Shown here piece after piece: positions 16,801 to 26,879 of a stretch of DNA of 64,000 bases. Each line of letters starts with the position of its first letter. Positions within the stretch are counted from its first letter, which is position 1. Under the pieces are notes generated by a model. It worked only from the letters and a program-made list of their open reading frames with translations. It was not told the DNA's origin and did no database searches. The DNA is from Deltaproteobacteria bacterium HGW-Deltaproteobacteria-4 (GTDB lineage Bacteria > Desulfobacterota > Desulfuromonadia > Desulfuromonadales > UBA2197): positions 42,304 through 106,303 of the forward strand of contig PHAV01000011.1 in assembly GCA_002841765.1 (NCBI GenBank). The letters are read 5' to 3'. Made by a program: the position numbers and the translations under genes.

Positions 16801-18981
16801 ATGAAAAAAAAAAAGGTTCAACAAGAGGTTAAACAAGAGGTTAAACAAGAGGTTCGTCAGGAAGTTTCACAAAAGGTTCCGTTCGCGGCCACCTGGCCCG
16901 CGCACCTCCTGCTCATACTGGTGCTGGGGATAGCGGTCTATGCCAACACCTTCAAAGTCCCTTTTATCTTTGACGATCTCTCCTCGATTATCGAAAGTCC
17001 GATCATCAAGGACTGGCAGCGTTTCCTGTCCGGCGAGGGCTACCGCTATAACCCCCGGCGCTTTGTCAGCCACCTGACCCTGGCCTTGAACTACCGTCTC
17101 GGCGGCCTCGACGTCACCGGCTATCATCTCTTCAACCTCGGGGTTCATCTCGGTTGTTCCCTACTGGTTTACGCTCTGGTGCGGCTCACCGCCCGCACCC
17201 CGCAGCTGCGCAGCACCCCCCTGGCTGCCCTCGCACCCTGGATCGCACTTTTCGCCGCCCTCCTTTTTGTCGCCCATCCACTCCAGACCCAGGCGGTCAC
17301 CTACATCGTCCAGCGGATGGCCTCTCTGGCAACCCTGTTTTATCTGCTGACGCTGGTCCTGTATGCCTGGGGAAGATTGAAGAGCGAAGAGCCGACCAAT
17401 CCCCCCTCCGCCGTCCCATGGCTGCTGCCGGCCCTGCTTTACGCCGGCGCCCTCTTTTCTGCCGTTCTGGCGATGCGGAGTAAGGAGATTGCCTTCACGC
17501 TGCCGCTGGTAGTGGCGCTTTACGAATTCAGTTTCTTTCCGGGGGGGCTCAAACGAAAAATCCTCTTCCTTCTCCCTCTCCTCGCCACCCTGATGATTAT
17601 TCCGGCGGGGTTGATGCGGTCCGGAAAACCGTGGGGCGAACTCCTCTCGGATGTCAGCGCCATGAGCCGCGAGACCGAGCTGATCAGTCGCTCAGATTAC
17701 CTTTTCACCCAGTTCAGGGTCATCGTCACCTATCTGCGCCTGCTGGTGCTGCCGGTCAATCAGAACCTCGACTACGATTATCCGATCTATAGCAGCTTTC
17801 TCCAGCCGCCGGTCTTTCTCTCCTTTCTGCTGCTACTCGCAATTTTTCTTGTCGCCCTTTATCTCTACGGATTCCGGATCCCGCTTTTCGCTTCCCGAGT
17901 CCCGAATCCCGAATCCCGGCTTGCAGCCTTCGGCCTGCTCTGGTTCTTCCTCACCCTGTCCGTCGAATCAAGCATCATCCCGATCCGTGACGTGATTTTT
18001 GAACACCGGCTGTATCTCCCCTCTGTCGGCTTCTTTGTCGCCGTCGCGGCGCTCGTAGTCGCGATGACGCGGCGCTTTCCTCCCCGGACTGTTATGGCAA
18101 CCGCTCTCGGGCTGGTTCTGGTTCTCGGTGTCGCCACATTCCAGCGCAACCAGGTATGGGGGAGTGAGGTCACCCTGTGGCAGGATGTTATTGCCAAGTC
18201 TCCCGGTAAGTGGCGGGGTTACAACGAGTTAGGTACGGTCTACCTCGATCGGGGACAGACCCAGGCCGCCATCGACCTTTTCCGCCAGAGCCTGCAGCAT
18301 TCTCCCGACTTTTTCGCCGCGTACAGCAATCTTGGCGGCGCCCTGCTCAAGAGCGGCCGGACTGACGAAGGGATTGTCGCGCTGCAGTCCGCCCTGCGCC
18401 TTGATCCCGGCAGTCAGCACACCAGGGTCAATCTCGGTGTCGCCCTCGATGCCCAGGGGCGGTATGACGAGGCGGTGGAGCAATATCAAGGGGTGTTGAA
18501 ACAGAATCCCAACATGGTCGATGCCCGGGTCAATCTCGGGATGGCCCATTACAAGCTGGGCCGGTTGCCGGAGGCCTTTGAGCAATATCGCCGGGCTCTG
18601 GCTCTCGATCCCGACAGTGCCGAGGCCCACGAAAACCTCGGGGTGGCCTTTTACGCCCAGGGCATGTTCGATGAAGCAATCATGGCGGGGAGGAAAGCGA
18701 TTCAGTTAAATCCGACGCGGGCTTCGACCTATACCAACCTCGGCGGCGCGCTGCATGTATTGGGGCGGATCGACGAGGCAATTGAAAACTACCAGATGAC
18801 CATTCGACTGGATGACCGCTACGCGCTGGCGCACAACAATCTCGGCATGGCTTATTTGAGCAAGGGCTGGGTCGAACGGGCCATCGTTGAACTGGAGACC
18901 GCGGTACGGCTCAACCCTGATGCAGCACTGTTCCGAAAGAATCTCGAGCGCGCTTATCAACGGCAGGCCGGGGGCTCGTAA
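16801..18981 (+). CDS. Membrane protein with C-terminal TPR repeats, TMTC/GT-C-like
   Basis: A 726-residue protein. After a Lys-rich start with a DNA-level repeat (QEVK units), about ten to eleven membrane segments span residues 35-455; the first large loop has FKVPFIFDDLSSI and the next FVAHPLQTQAVTYIVQRMASL. These match the polytopic half of TMTC-type proteins, which are related to GT-C glycosyltransferases. Eight TPR repeats (NLGVALDAQGRYDEAVEQY type) fill the C-terminal third. It could transfer a lipid-linked sugar to exported proteins. The start is uncertain: ATG 16801, TTG 16795 (seven bases after GGGAGG) or ATG 16738. Confidence 0.78.
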   Translation: MKKKKVQQEVKQEVKQEVRQEVSQKVPFAATWPAHLLLILVLGIAVYANTFKVPFIFDDLSSIIESPIIKDWQRFLSGEGYRYNPRRFVSHLTLALNYRLGGLDVTGYHLFNLGVHLGCSLLVYALVRLTARTPQLRSTPLAALAPWIALFAALLFVAHPLQTQAVTYIVQRMASLATLFYLLTLVLYAWGRLKSEEPTNPPSAVPWLLPALLYAGALFSAVLAMRSKEIAFTLPLVVALYEFSFFPGGLKRKILFLLPLLATLMIIPAGLMRSGKPWGELLSDVSAMSRETELISRSDYLFTQFRVIVTYLRLLVLPVNQNLDYDYPIYSSFLQPPVFLSFLLLLAIFLVALYLYGFRIPLFASRVPNPESRLAAFGLLWFFLTLSVESSIIPIRDVIFEHRLYLPSVGFFVAVAALVVAMTRRFPPRTVMATALGLVLVLGVATFQRNQVWGSEVTLWQDVIAKSPGKWRGYNELGTVYLDRGQTQAAIDLFRQSLQHSPDFFAAYSNLGGALLKSGRTDEGIVALQSALRLDPGSQHTRVNLGVALDAQGRYDEAVEQYQGVLKQNPNMVDARVNLGMAHYKLGRLPEAFEQYRRALALDPDSAEAHENLGVAFYAQGMFDEAIMAGRKAIQLNPTRASTYTNLGGALHVLGRIDEAIENYQMTIRLDDRYALAHNNLGMAYLSKGWVERAIVELETAVRLNPDAALFRKNLERAYQRQAGGS

Positions 18982-19047
18982 TATGCCGCACTAATTCCGG
19001 CCAAAGGGGTCTGTTGCAAGATCAAGAAAAAGAAAGAAGTTCCAAAA

Positions 19048-19095
19048 TAAAGAAGAGCCTCCGGGGTATCAGTCCCGGAGGCTCTTCTTTATTTT
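19048..19095. terminator. Terminator between convergent genes
   Basis: AAGAGCCTCCGGG and CCCGGAGGCTCTT flank a short loop, with A-rich sequence on the left and T-rich on the right, so it can serve both strands. Confidence 0.85.
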
Positions 19096-19128
19096 TATGT
19101 GGATTCTTCCCCCGAAGGGCACCGATGT

Positions 19129-20100
19129 CTAGTCCTTGTCAAAATGGCGAACCGGATATTTCAGCTTGAGAGCTTGCATCCAGGTATCGAAGAGGGCTTT
19201 GCGCCGTTCGTCCTCGATCCTTTTCCGGATATTGTCCTGGACTTCTTCGAAGGCCAATTGCCGAGCCTCTTGCGACTCGGTCAATTTGATAATGGTGTAG
19301 CCGTAATCGGTCGAGATCGGACCTTTGACCTCGCCGACCGTCATTTTCAAGAGGTGCTCTTCCAGTTCAGGAATGAGCTGCCCCTGATGCATGTAGCCGA
19401 TATCACCGCCGACAAAACGGGTCCGGTCATCCGAGTTGTAGTAGGCGAGATTGAAATAGTCCTCACCCTTTTTCGCTTTAGCTGCAACATCCTCGGCTTT
19501 CTTTTGCAGTGCCTCTTTCTTTTCAGGCAGAGCCGCCGGATCGACGTTGATCAGAATGAGGCTGGCGCGGAAGCTTTTGGGACGGGTATACATGTTGCGG
19601 TTCTCTTCGTAGGCGCTCAGCACCTCCACCGGAGTCACGCGAATCTTTTCCTCCACGGCCTTTTCCTGCGCCTTTTTGGCCAACAACTCGCGTCGCAGTG
19701 CCTCCTGGAACTGATCGGGAGATTCGCTTCCCAAAGCCTTTTTAAACTCGTCGTTCGATTTGAATTTGTCCCGAATCGAATGGTATGCCTGGTCGAATTC
19801 CTTCTTGTCGATTTTGATCTGTTCGTCCAGAGAGTGCTGGACCATATAAGCGCGCTCGATCAAATTATCCAGTGCCTTTTGCCGGGCAGCCTGCAGCCTT
19901 TCTTCACTAAGACTGCCGTGAAAGCCGGCCGACCGGGGCAGGACTTTCTCCGACTCCCGCATCACCTCGGGAGCGGTGATCGGCACCTGTCCCACTTTGG
20001 CGACCAGGTCATCCTTTGCCCAGACGCTGCTGCTGAAAGGACCGAAACCGAAACAAAGGAGAGCGATGGAAAGGAAGAGGGTTTTCTGGATGCAGTTCAT
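19129..20100 (-). CDS. Periplasmic parvulin-type peptidyl-prolyl isomerase (SurA/PrsA-like)
   Basis: A 323-residue exported chaperone. The ATG at 20100 has GGAG nine bases upstream and begins a signal peptide (FLSIALLCFGFGPFSSSVWA); the frame is open to 20142. A SurA_N-like helical region (VPITAPEVMRESEKVLPRS, ERAYMVQHSLDEQIKIDKKEF) is followed by a parvulin domain with ASLILINVDP, DRTRFVGGDIGYMHQGQLIPELE and GPISTDYGYTIIKL. It probably assists folding of secreted or outer membrane proteins. It sits just beyond the terminator of the Sec cytochrome on the same strand and may serve the cytochromes, which is inference. Confidence 0.9.
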   Translation of the reverse strand: MNCIQKTLFLSIALLCFGFGPFSSSVWAKDDLVAKVGQVPITAPEVMRESEKVLPRSAGFHGSLSEERLQAARQKALDNLIERAYMVQHSLDEQIKIDKKEFDQAYHSIRDKFKSNDEFKKALGSESPDQFQEALRRELLAKKAQEKAVEEKIRVTPVEVLSAYEENRNMYTRPKSFRASLILINVDPAALPEKKEALQKKAEDVAAKAKKGEDYFNLAYYNSDDRTRFVGGDIGYMHQGQLIPELEEHLLKMTVGEVKGPISTDYGYTIIKLTESQEARQLAFEEVQDNIRKRIEDERRKALFDTWMQALKLKYPVRHFDKD

Positions 20101-20252
20101 TTCAAAAACTCCATTGATGGGGGCTTTGGTGAAAAAAATCATCCCTGCCGGGTGTCCGGCAGAAGGTTCGGACCGGGCTATTTATTCAGGAATATTTATA
20201 TATTATCGGAAATAATGTCAATTAGATTGTACCTGGGGTCAGGCCTGGTCGG

Positions 20253-20283
20253 AAAAAAAGCCCGGGGAGGATTCTCCCCGGGC
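20253..20283 (-). terminator. Terminator of the first Sec cytochrome gene
   Basis: GCCCGGGGAG/CTCCCCGGGC with a 4-nt loop; on the minus strand a run of seven T follows. Confidence 0.9.
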
Positions 20284-20311
20284 CATAACAGTTCAAAAGG
20301 ATAAGTTCAAT

Positions 20312-23300
20312 CTAGGGTTTAACGATGTCCACCTTGAGGCTGATGGTCTTCACCTGGGTGGTACCGTTGTAGACGCGGACGGTCACCGGGTAACGGTAAG
20401 TCGCAACCCCTGCCACATCCACCAGACGGCTGCTGACCGCCTTGAAGGTGTGAGGAACCGTATGGTCGCCAGCACCGAGATCGGTGGTGGTAGCGGTCAG
20501 ATCACCCCAGGCAGCGGTGATCTTGGTGTGGGTCGGCATCCCGGTCACAGTAAGGTTACCGGTGAAGCCCGCACCCGTCACCCAGCGAACCGGCTGGTTT
20601 TCCGGAGCAACATACGGGGGAACGACCTTGACGTAGATGTTTTCGCGAGTCACGCTAGTATCCGTGGTCGCGGTCAGGGTACACAGAAAGGTACCAAGCT
20701 GGGTGAAGGTGCGGGTTGCCGTGGCACCACTGGCAATGAGCGCGCCATTGTCACTGCAGTACCAGCTGTAGGTCACAGCACCAAGAGCAGTCGGTTGATT
20801 GGCCACGAGGGTGACGGGCTCATCCTTGGTCACCTGGACCGCAGTTTTTACCGTCTTGGCGAAGTCGGGGGAGACAGCAGTTGACCCGCCGACGACAGCA
20901 ATACTGGCTTGTGGTGCGACAGCCGCACCGATGCTCTCAAGGTAGTGGATGCGCTCTTCGAGAGAGGTGAAGGTGTTGCCTTTAAGGTCCGGGGCAGCAG
21001 TGTAGCCGTAGTATTCGGCCCAGGTCGCCCCGTGCTCCGGATGGGGGTAAAGGTATTCGCTGCGGTTGAGGTCGGTGGTGCGGATGTACTCACCATCAGC
21101 AGCGGGGGTGAAGGTCTTGGTTGCGCTGTCCCAGGTACCCTTCTCTTCGAATTTGACTTCGAGAACCTTGCCGGTGTTCTTGGCTTTAGCTTCCGCGCCG
21201 GTCCGCAGGTCAACAGGTTTGGCGGCGATTTCGATATCGACCGCCGGACGCTGCATCATGTTTTCGTTACCGGTCATGCCCATTTGTGCGAAAGGTGCAG
21301 GTACATTCTGCGAGCCGAAGGCCGGAATGGCGGTGCCGGTCATGTCGTAGGGTCCGCTGAAGAAGCCGGTGTTCGGCGCATGACAGTCGGCACAGCCGCC
21401 CTTGCCAAGGGCGGTGCCGCTGACGCGAGCAACGCCGTGTTCGATCTGGAAGGGATTGCCACCATAGTAGACGAGCTGGGTGGTAGCCCAAGCATCTCCG
21501 TTAGCTACCCGATTTGCTTTGTAAGCGGCGATCTCGTCGGGGTTGGTGAGGATGATGTTGCCGCCGTAAATGCCGACGTAGTCAAAGGCGCCGGAGAAGC
21601 TGAAATCCGGATTATAGGCGCTTGCGTAACCATCGGCCGGGAGGCCAAAACCGACAGGGATGGTGGCAAAGGGACCCGGGGCGAAGTGCATCCCCGCCTT
21701 CATGTTGCGCGAGATCTGCGGATCCCAGAGGATGCTGATTGGATTTGCAGCTGTTTCGTTATAGGCCTCGGCACCGTCGCCGTTGGCGTCGATGGTGGGG
21801 TCGATCGAGGCATCCCAGAGTGCGGCAGTAATCATGTTGACGGGGATAATCTCCCGGCGCCAGGCAGGATTGACGTCGCCGTTGGGCAGTCTCTTCTGCT
21901 CGCGTTCGTCCCACATGTACAGGGGCTTCCACTCGGTCGGCGTGAACTGCATGCTGTGATCAGGCATGGGATCGGTGAACATCGACATCATGCCGTACTG
22001 GCTTTGAATGCCGATAATCGAGGGGTAGCGGTTCCCCGAGGATGAATCGAGGGCGCGAACTGCCATGTTTGCTTTTTTGACGTGACAGGTCTGACAAGCG
22101 ATGATGTCGAGATGGTTGCCCAAAAAGGCGGTTTCGGCGCCAGCACCGTTCAGTTGCATCGCTTGCACCTGGTTGCTGATCAAGCCGGCGCGGGTATGCG
22201 CTGCCGTCGGGTTTTGTGCTCCGAAGGTCTGGATGGCTACTCCATCGTAGTTTTTGCCGGTGATGTGGCAGTCCTGACAGCGTTTCACCGTCGAGCGGGT
22301 GTCGGGAGCGTTGAGCGCGGTCGGCGCACCGTTCTCGATGCCACCCATAAAGGAGAAGCCGCGCCCTGGATCGCACTGGTTCAGATCAGGATTGAGGCTT
22401 TCGGTGTTAAAGTGGCAGCCTGCGCAACCGAGGTTGTAGTGGACATCGTCCTGGACGCCATCCCAGTTGTCGCCGCGCTTGAAGAAGTCGGCGCGGGGGA
22501 AGGGGATGGTGGCTTTTTTCAGGGCATTCTGGTCCATGTTGCCTTGAGCATCCATGCCGTCATAAAGGAGCGGCCCCATCATGCCGGGGGTGCCGCCGCC
22601 GACCGGGGCGCCTGACATAGCAGTGGCCATGATGTCTTTGCTCATATCGAGGGCCATCGGGAAGATGCCGAAGGGGCCGGCAGCCGAAGCACCACTCCCG
22701 TACAACCATCCCGCCGCCGGATTGAGATAGACTGCCGGAGAGGTGCCCGTCGGGGGGAGGAAGGGCGAGTTCAGGTCGTAACTCGGCATCATCATGCCGT
22801 TGATGGCGCTGGCATTCGGGCTAGCCGGGTTGTAAGACATCGGCGACGCTGCCAAAAACTTGTCGAACATATCCGAGAAGTTGGCCATGGTCGTCGGGAT
22901 ATGGCACTGCCGGCAGTTGGCTTCCGGCGGCTCAGGTTTGATCTTGGCGAGGGTGCTGCCTTTAAGCCAGGCAGTTGTCCCCATCGGACCTGTAACCTGT
23001 GTGATCTTGCTTGGATCGTAGGCAAAGGTGAACATGTTCATCAGCCCCGAGCCGAGCGAGGGTGCCGCCACCAGGTAGCCCATCTGGGTGGCCACCGAGC
23101 TGATGATATTATTGTACCCTTCCATGTGACAGAAGAGGCAATCCATCTCCCGGACGTTCGGCATCATTGCCTGACCGGCGACGGCCATGCCCCCTTGAAC
23201 CCAGGGGTTGTCTGCCTGGAACCAGGGCGAGACCGGCCAGCCTTCGGGCATCATCATCGCCGGCATGACGGCGTTGACGGGGTTTCCTTCCGTGTCGTAG

Positions 23301-24151
23301 CGCACCGGCTTGAAGTCGGTCGTGGCCGGCATTCCCCAGGGGGCCTGCTGCACGAAAGATTCATTAGCGCCGGTAGCGGAATTGAACTTCTCCTCAACAA
23401 AGAAGTCGTAGGCATTGTATTGTCCTGTACCTTCGGCGGCGGGGGGCATCATCTGCCGGGCCATGCCGCGCATGGAGAGGCGTGTGCCGGTGCGGTCGAA
23501 TTCAACCAGACCGCCGCCGATATGACAGCTGGCGCAGTTGGTGGCCATGTCCCAGACCGAGAGGTCGACTGCCGCAAGGAAATCAGCTTCGGTTGCGTAG
23601 GTCTCACCATCAAACACAGAGTTGGTACCGTAGTCGTCAAGATTGTCAGTTGCTCTGAAGTCCGCCACCTGGCGGAGAGAGGGTGGTCACCACTTGCCCC
23701 ACATGCCGGTGGTCTGTGACCAGGGCTTGCCGGGCTGGGGGGCGGTAGCGTTGGTATCGTCGACCCAGGTCTGGGAACCGAGCTCCGAATGGAAAGCTTT
23801 GGACGACATATCCATGTAGCTGACCAGTGCGGTGGTGATGGCGTTGCCGTCCGCCGTTTTGATGGCACTACCGTCGGAGGTTTTGGTTAGTCCGCCGTTG
23901 TGGCAATCGCCGCAGGTGGCCTTGGGGCTGTAGGGAAAGCCGGCCGGCTGACCCATGGTGTTGTTCTGAACCATGACCGGCATGGCTCCGGCGCCGGTCT
24001 CCATGCTTTTCATGCCGAACTGGTAAGCCAGCTCTTCGTAGGTCATCAGCGGAATGTCAGGGTGGGCTGCCAGGGCCACCCCCGCTCCCATGGTCAGAGC
24101 CACGGCGGAAACCGCGACCGACCGGAGCCAGTAACTTGTTTTGCGTTCCAT
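20312..24151 (-). CDS. Octaheme c-type cytochrome with in-frame UGA (Sec155)
   Basis: A 1279-residue exported cytochrome when the TGA at 23687-23689 is read as Sec. The ATG at 24151 follows AAAGGA and starts a signal peptide ending AGVALA. One CXXCH (CGDCH) precedes the UGA and seven follow (CASCH, CLFCH, CRQCH, CAGCH, CQDCH, CQTCH, CADCH). The context is GMWGKW-U-PPSLRQ. The frame continues open on both sides, and the next possible start (GTG 23668) lies inside the SECIS hairpin. The C-terminal 250 residues contain Ig/PKD-like domains nearly identical to those of the second copy. Likely periplasmic or cell-surface electron transfer or a reductase. It may correspond to ExtK/ExtL-type cytochromes, which I cannot verify. 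Confidence 0.88.
23661..23689 (-). promoter_or_regulatory. UGA codon and bacterial SECIS hairpin, first Sec cytochrome
   Basis: On the mRNA, UGA (23689-23687) is followed at +11 to +26 by TCCGCC-AGGT-GGCGGA. The 6-bp stem and AGGU loop at +17 to +20 closely match the place and loop sequence of the E. coli fdhF SECIS. Confidence 0.85.
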
Positions 24152-24313
24152 TTGTGCTGTCCTTTCGGTGGGAAAAATAGAGTGGGACGCTAAGAAACGT
24201 TGGACCGCCATTGATCCTGCCTTCATCCCGGCCTGCCCCTTGGGGGGGAGCAGTCAGGCGCAAACTGGCAGGACCTGAAGCGGTTTTGGAACAGAAGAGC
24301 CATTCACATGACC

Positions 24314-24329
24314 AGCAAATATGATGCCA
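24314..24329 (-). promoter_or_regulatory. Sigma-54 promoter of the first Sec cytochrome gene
   Basis: Minus strand TGGCAT-CATAT-TTGCT has correct -24/-12 spacing and lies 163 bp before the start codon. The tetraheme cytochrome gene has TGGCAT-CATGG-TTGCA at an equivalent place. Confidence 0.72.
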
Positions 24330-24563
24330 AAACTCTAATCAGGGGAGGTCTCTGGCGGAGAAATTTTCTACTAAAAACAGGGAGTTGCAAAAAAACAGAT
24401 CCTAACATGCTGACTTCATGGCGATTGTTCGGATGATTTTATTTCGGGGAACTGGTAGTTGACGCGTCGGCCGCAGGGTCCACCCATTATCAGCTGGGTG
24501 GTTCACCTCAGAAAGCGCTGGGCAGAATCGACCAGAGAAGTTTGGCTGTCAGCGATGGATGGT

Positions 24564-24598
24564 TGGGGGATTTCGCCCTTGCTGGGGCAAATGCCCCA
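24564..24598. promoter_or_regulatory. Paired palindromes, putative enhancer sites
   Basis: TGGGGCA-AA-TGCCCCA (24583-24598) is perfect; a degenerate copy TGGGGGATTTCGCCCT starts 19 bp earlier at 24564. They lie between the Sec cytochrome (minus) and the sensor kinase (plus). The remainder of this 575-bp gap holds the sigma-54 element at 24314 and no supported gene. Confidence 0.65.
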
Positions 24599-24726
24599 AC
24601 GCTGCAATCCGGTTCGCTTGTGTGTCAGAAAAAAGGTTGACATGCCGGAGGGTTAGAGTCGAGAATAACGCGTTTCTTTGCCTGTCTTTGTTGCCACACG
24701 ATCACCCTTGCGGGAGCAACGCGATT

Positions 24727-26121
24727 ATGTTCGATCAAATTGTTAACACTTTGTCCCACGGGATTTACGTCGTTCAGGACGATCGCCTGCTGTATCTGAA
24801 TCGCCGGTGCGGACATTTTTTCGGTTATCACGACATCGACGGATTGGTCGGGAAACCGTTCTTCTCCGCCGTCTATCCCGATAGCAAGACCTCGGAATTT
24901 TTCAAGGCGGTGCATGACAAGCTGCTGATCAACGAAGAGCCGCAGATCTCCTGGGCACAGATGTCGACCCGCACCGACGGGGTGCCGATCTGGTTGGAGA
25001 TCTTTGCCCGCCGGATCAGCGTCGATGGCCGGCCGGCGATCTTCGGCCTGCTCAACGACCAGACCGAATGCCAATTGATCGCCAACGCCATGCTCATCTC
25101 CCAGGAAACCCTGCGCCTGGTCCTCGACGCAATGGAAGACCGGGTCTACGTCGTCACTGACGATTTTCGGATTATCTACGCCAACAGCAAGATGCGCGAA
25201 GGGCTCGCCGGAGAGATCGACAGCGGCTTCTGTTACCAGCTTTGTCGCGGTCTCGGCGAACCGTGCCCGGATTGCAGCCGCGAGAAGGTCTTTGAATGTC
25301 CCGGACCGGTGCACAAGGAGTATTTCAACGAGCGCGCCCAGGCCTGGTTTTCGGTTATCGAGATGGCGATCCGCATGCCCGGGGTCAATCGCCCGGCCAA
25401 GCTGGCGGTGGCGCGCGATATCACCTTCCGCAAAGAAGCGGAAAAAGAGATTCGTGCCCTGTCGCACCGCTTACTCAGTGCCCAGGAGAACGAACGCAAG
25501 CACCTGTCCCGCGAGCTGCACGACGATGTCGGACAGCGGCTCAATGCCCTGAAGATCGGCATGGAGACCCTGTGCCAGGATCTCCAAACCGCGGGTACGG
25601 ATCTGCAGCCGCGCCTCGACAGCCTGACCAATGTGCTGCAGCAAAGCATCGAGGCGGTGCGCGACCTTTCGGCCGGACTGCGCCCGACCACCCTCGAACA
25701 GCTCGGTCTGGTCGAGACCATCCGCAGCCATTGCCGCAAGACCGACCAGGTCAACGGCCTGCCCATCGAGTTCCGTACCGCCGGGATGAATAAACTCAAG
25801 CTCGACAGTGCGGTCGAAATCATCCTTTTTCGCGTTGTCCAGGAAGCCCTCAACAACATCGTCAAGCATGCCGGGGCGTCGCGGGTCACCATCCGCCTGA
25901 CCGCCTCTTTTCCGAAAATCTGTCTGCGCATCGAAGATGACGGTCAGGGCTTTGACCTCCTGAAGCGGCGCACTGGCGGGCAGCAGCTGGGGCTGGTGGG
26001 GATGGCGGAACGGGCCGAGCAGCTTGGCGGCACCCTCAACATCCGCACCCAGCCCGGCAAGGGGACCTGTCTGCTCTTTGAAGTGCCGCTGGCGTCGGAT
26101 GTCCGGGACAAGGAGAAATAA
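24727..26121 (+). CDS. PAS-domain sensor histidine kinase (HisKA_3 type)
   Basis: A 464-residue cytoplasmic kinase without membrane segments. There are two PAS-like domains: the first from MFDQIVNTLSHGIYVV, the second around LVLDAMEDRVYVVTDDFRIIYAN. The second contains a Cys-rich stretch (CYQLCRGLGEPCPDCSREKVFEC) that could bind a metal, heme or Fe-S cluster. The phosphoacceptor His lies in SRELHDDVGQRL, followed by a HATPase with EDDGQGFDL and GLVGMAERAEQLGG. The upstream frame is open but the ATG at 24727 is the first with conserved sequence. The partner regulator starts 3 bp downstream. It lies between two Sec cytochromes, so it may sense redox state. Confidence 0.88.
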   Translation: MFDQIVNTLSHGIYVVQDDRLLYLNRRCGHFFGYHDIDGLVGKPFFSAVYPDSKTSEFFKAVHDKLLINEEPQISWAQMSTRTDGVPIWLEIFARRISVDGRPAIFGLLNDQTECQLIANAMLISQETLRLVLDAMEDRVYVVTDDFRIIYANSKMREGLAGEIDSGFCYQLCRGLGEPCPDCSREKVFECPGPVHKEYFNERAQAWFSVIEMAIRMPGVNRPAKLAVARDITFRKEAEKEIRALSHRLLSAQENERKHLSRELHDDVGQRLNALKIGMETLCQDLQTAGTDLQPRLDSLTNVLQQSIEAVRDLSAGLRPTTLEQLGLVETIRSHCRKTDQVNGLPIEFRTAGMNKLKLDSAVEIILFRVVQEALNNIVKHAGASRVTIRLTASFPKICLRIEDDGQGFDLLKRRTGGQQLGLVGMAERAEQLGGTLNIRTQPGKGTCLLFEVPLASDVRDKEK

Positions 26122-26123
26122 CC

Positions 26124-26798
26124 ATGCCAGAAAAACGTTTGGTCCTGATCGATGATCATCCCCTGTTTCGTGAAGGGCTGAAGAGCCTCATCGCCCGCAG
26201 TACCGAATATGTCGTGGTTGGCGAGGCCGGCAGCTTTGCCGAAGCCCTCAAGCTGCTGGCCGAGGTGCAGCCGAAGATTGTCACTCTCGATATCACCCTG
26301 CCCGACGTCAACGGTATCGAGGCGGCCCGGGAGATTCGCCAGAAGTTTCCGGCGATCCGCATCCTGATGGTGAGCATGCATGACAAGGTCGATATCGTGG
26401 TCGGTGCTTATCGGGCCGGGGCGCACGGTTTTCTCCTCAAGGACAGCAGTGCCGCCAGTCTGGTCGACGCTCTCGACACGGTTTACCGCGGGGAGTTCTA
26501 TGTCGACGGCAAGTTGTCAGGGGATGTAATCGCACGGATGATGCTGGAGGAGAATAGTGCCGGCAACTCGCAGGATGACGGCTACAACCTGTTGACGAAC
26601 CGCGAGCAGCAGATTCTGCGCATGGTGGTCGAAGGGTCGACCAGCACCGAGATCGGCGTTTATCTCGGGTTGAAGGTCAAGACCGTGGAGAATCATCGTG
26701 CCAATCTGATGAAAAAACTCGGGGTGCACAGCCGTCTTGATCTGGTGCGGTATGCTGCCCGCATCGGCATCATCGATCTTGATAGCTGGAAGGAATAG
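26124..26798 (+). CDS. NarL/FixJ-family response regulator
   Basis: A 224-residue regulator with a receiver domain (LIDDHPLFREGLKSL, phosphoacceptor Asp in VTLDITLPDVNG) and a C-terminal LuxR helix-turn-helix (LTNREQQILRMV, then KTVENHRANLMKKLGV). AAGGAG precedes the ATG. It is almost certainly phosphorylated by the kinase encoded just upstream. NarL-type proteins bind 7-2-7 inverted repeats, the same geometry as the TGGGGCA palindromes in this region, so it is a possible binder alongside the sigma-54 regulator. Confidence 0.92.
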   Translation: MPEKRLVLIDDHPLFREGLKSLIARSTEYVVVGEAGSFAEALKLLAEVQPKIVTLDITLPDVNGIEAAREIRQKFPAIRILMVSMHDKVDIVVGAYRAGAHGFLLKDSSAASLVDALDTVYRGEFYVDGKLSGDVIARMMLEENSAGNSQDDGYNLLTNREQQILRMVVEGSTSTEIGVYLGLKVKTVENHRANLMKKLGVHSRLDLVRYAARIGIIDLDSWKE

Positions 26799-26879
26799 TG
26801 TTGTCTCTCGCCCGTTCGCTTTGCTCACTCGCCTCAAGGCGCCTACTTCTGGCGAGAGCGCAGAGGACGCGCAGAAAAT

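Noticed and set aside
23668-23689. Treating the first Sec cytochrome as two genes or a pseudogene
   Set aside because: Frame, heme pattern, SECIS placement and the identical arrangement in the paralog all favour one recoded gene; the only downstream start lies in the hairpin without a ribosome site.
24459-24656. Small plus-strand open frame of 65 codons before the kinase
   Set aside because: It runs through the palindromic sites and has unconvincing composition and no ribosome site.
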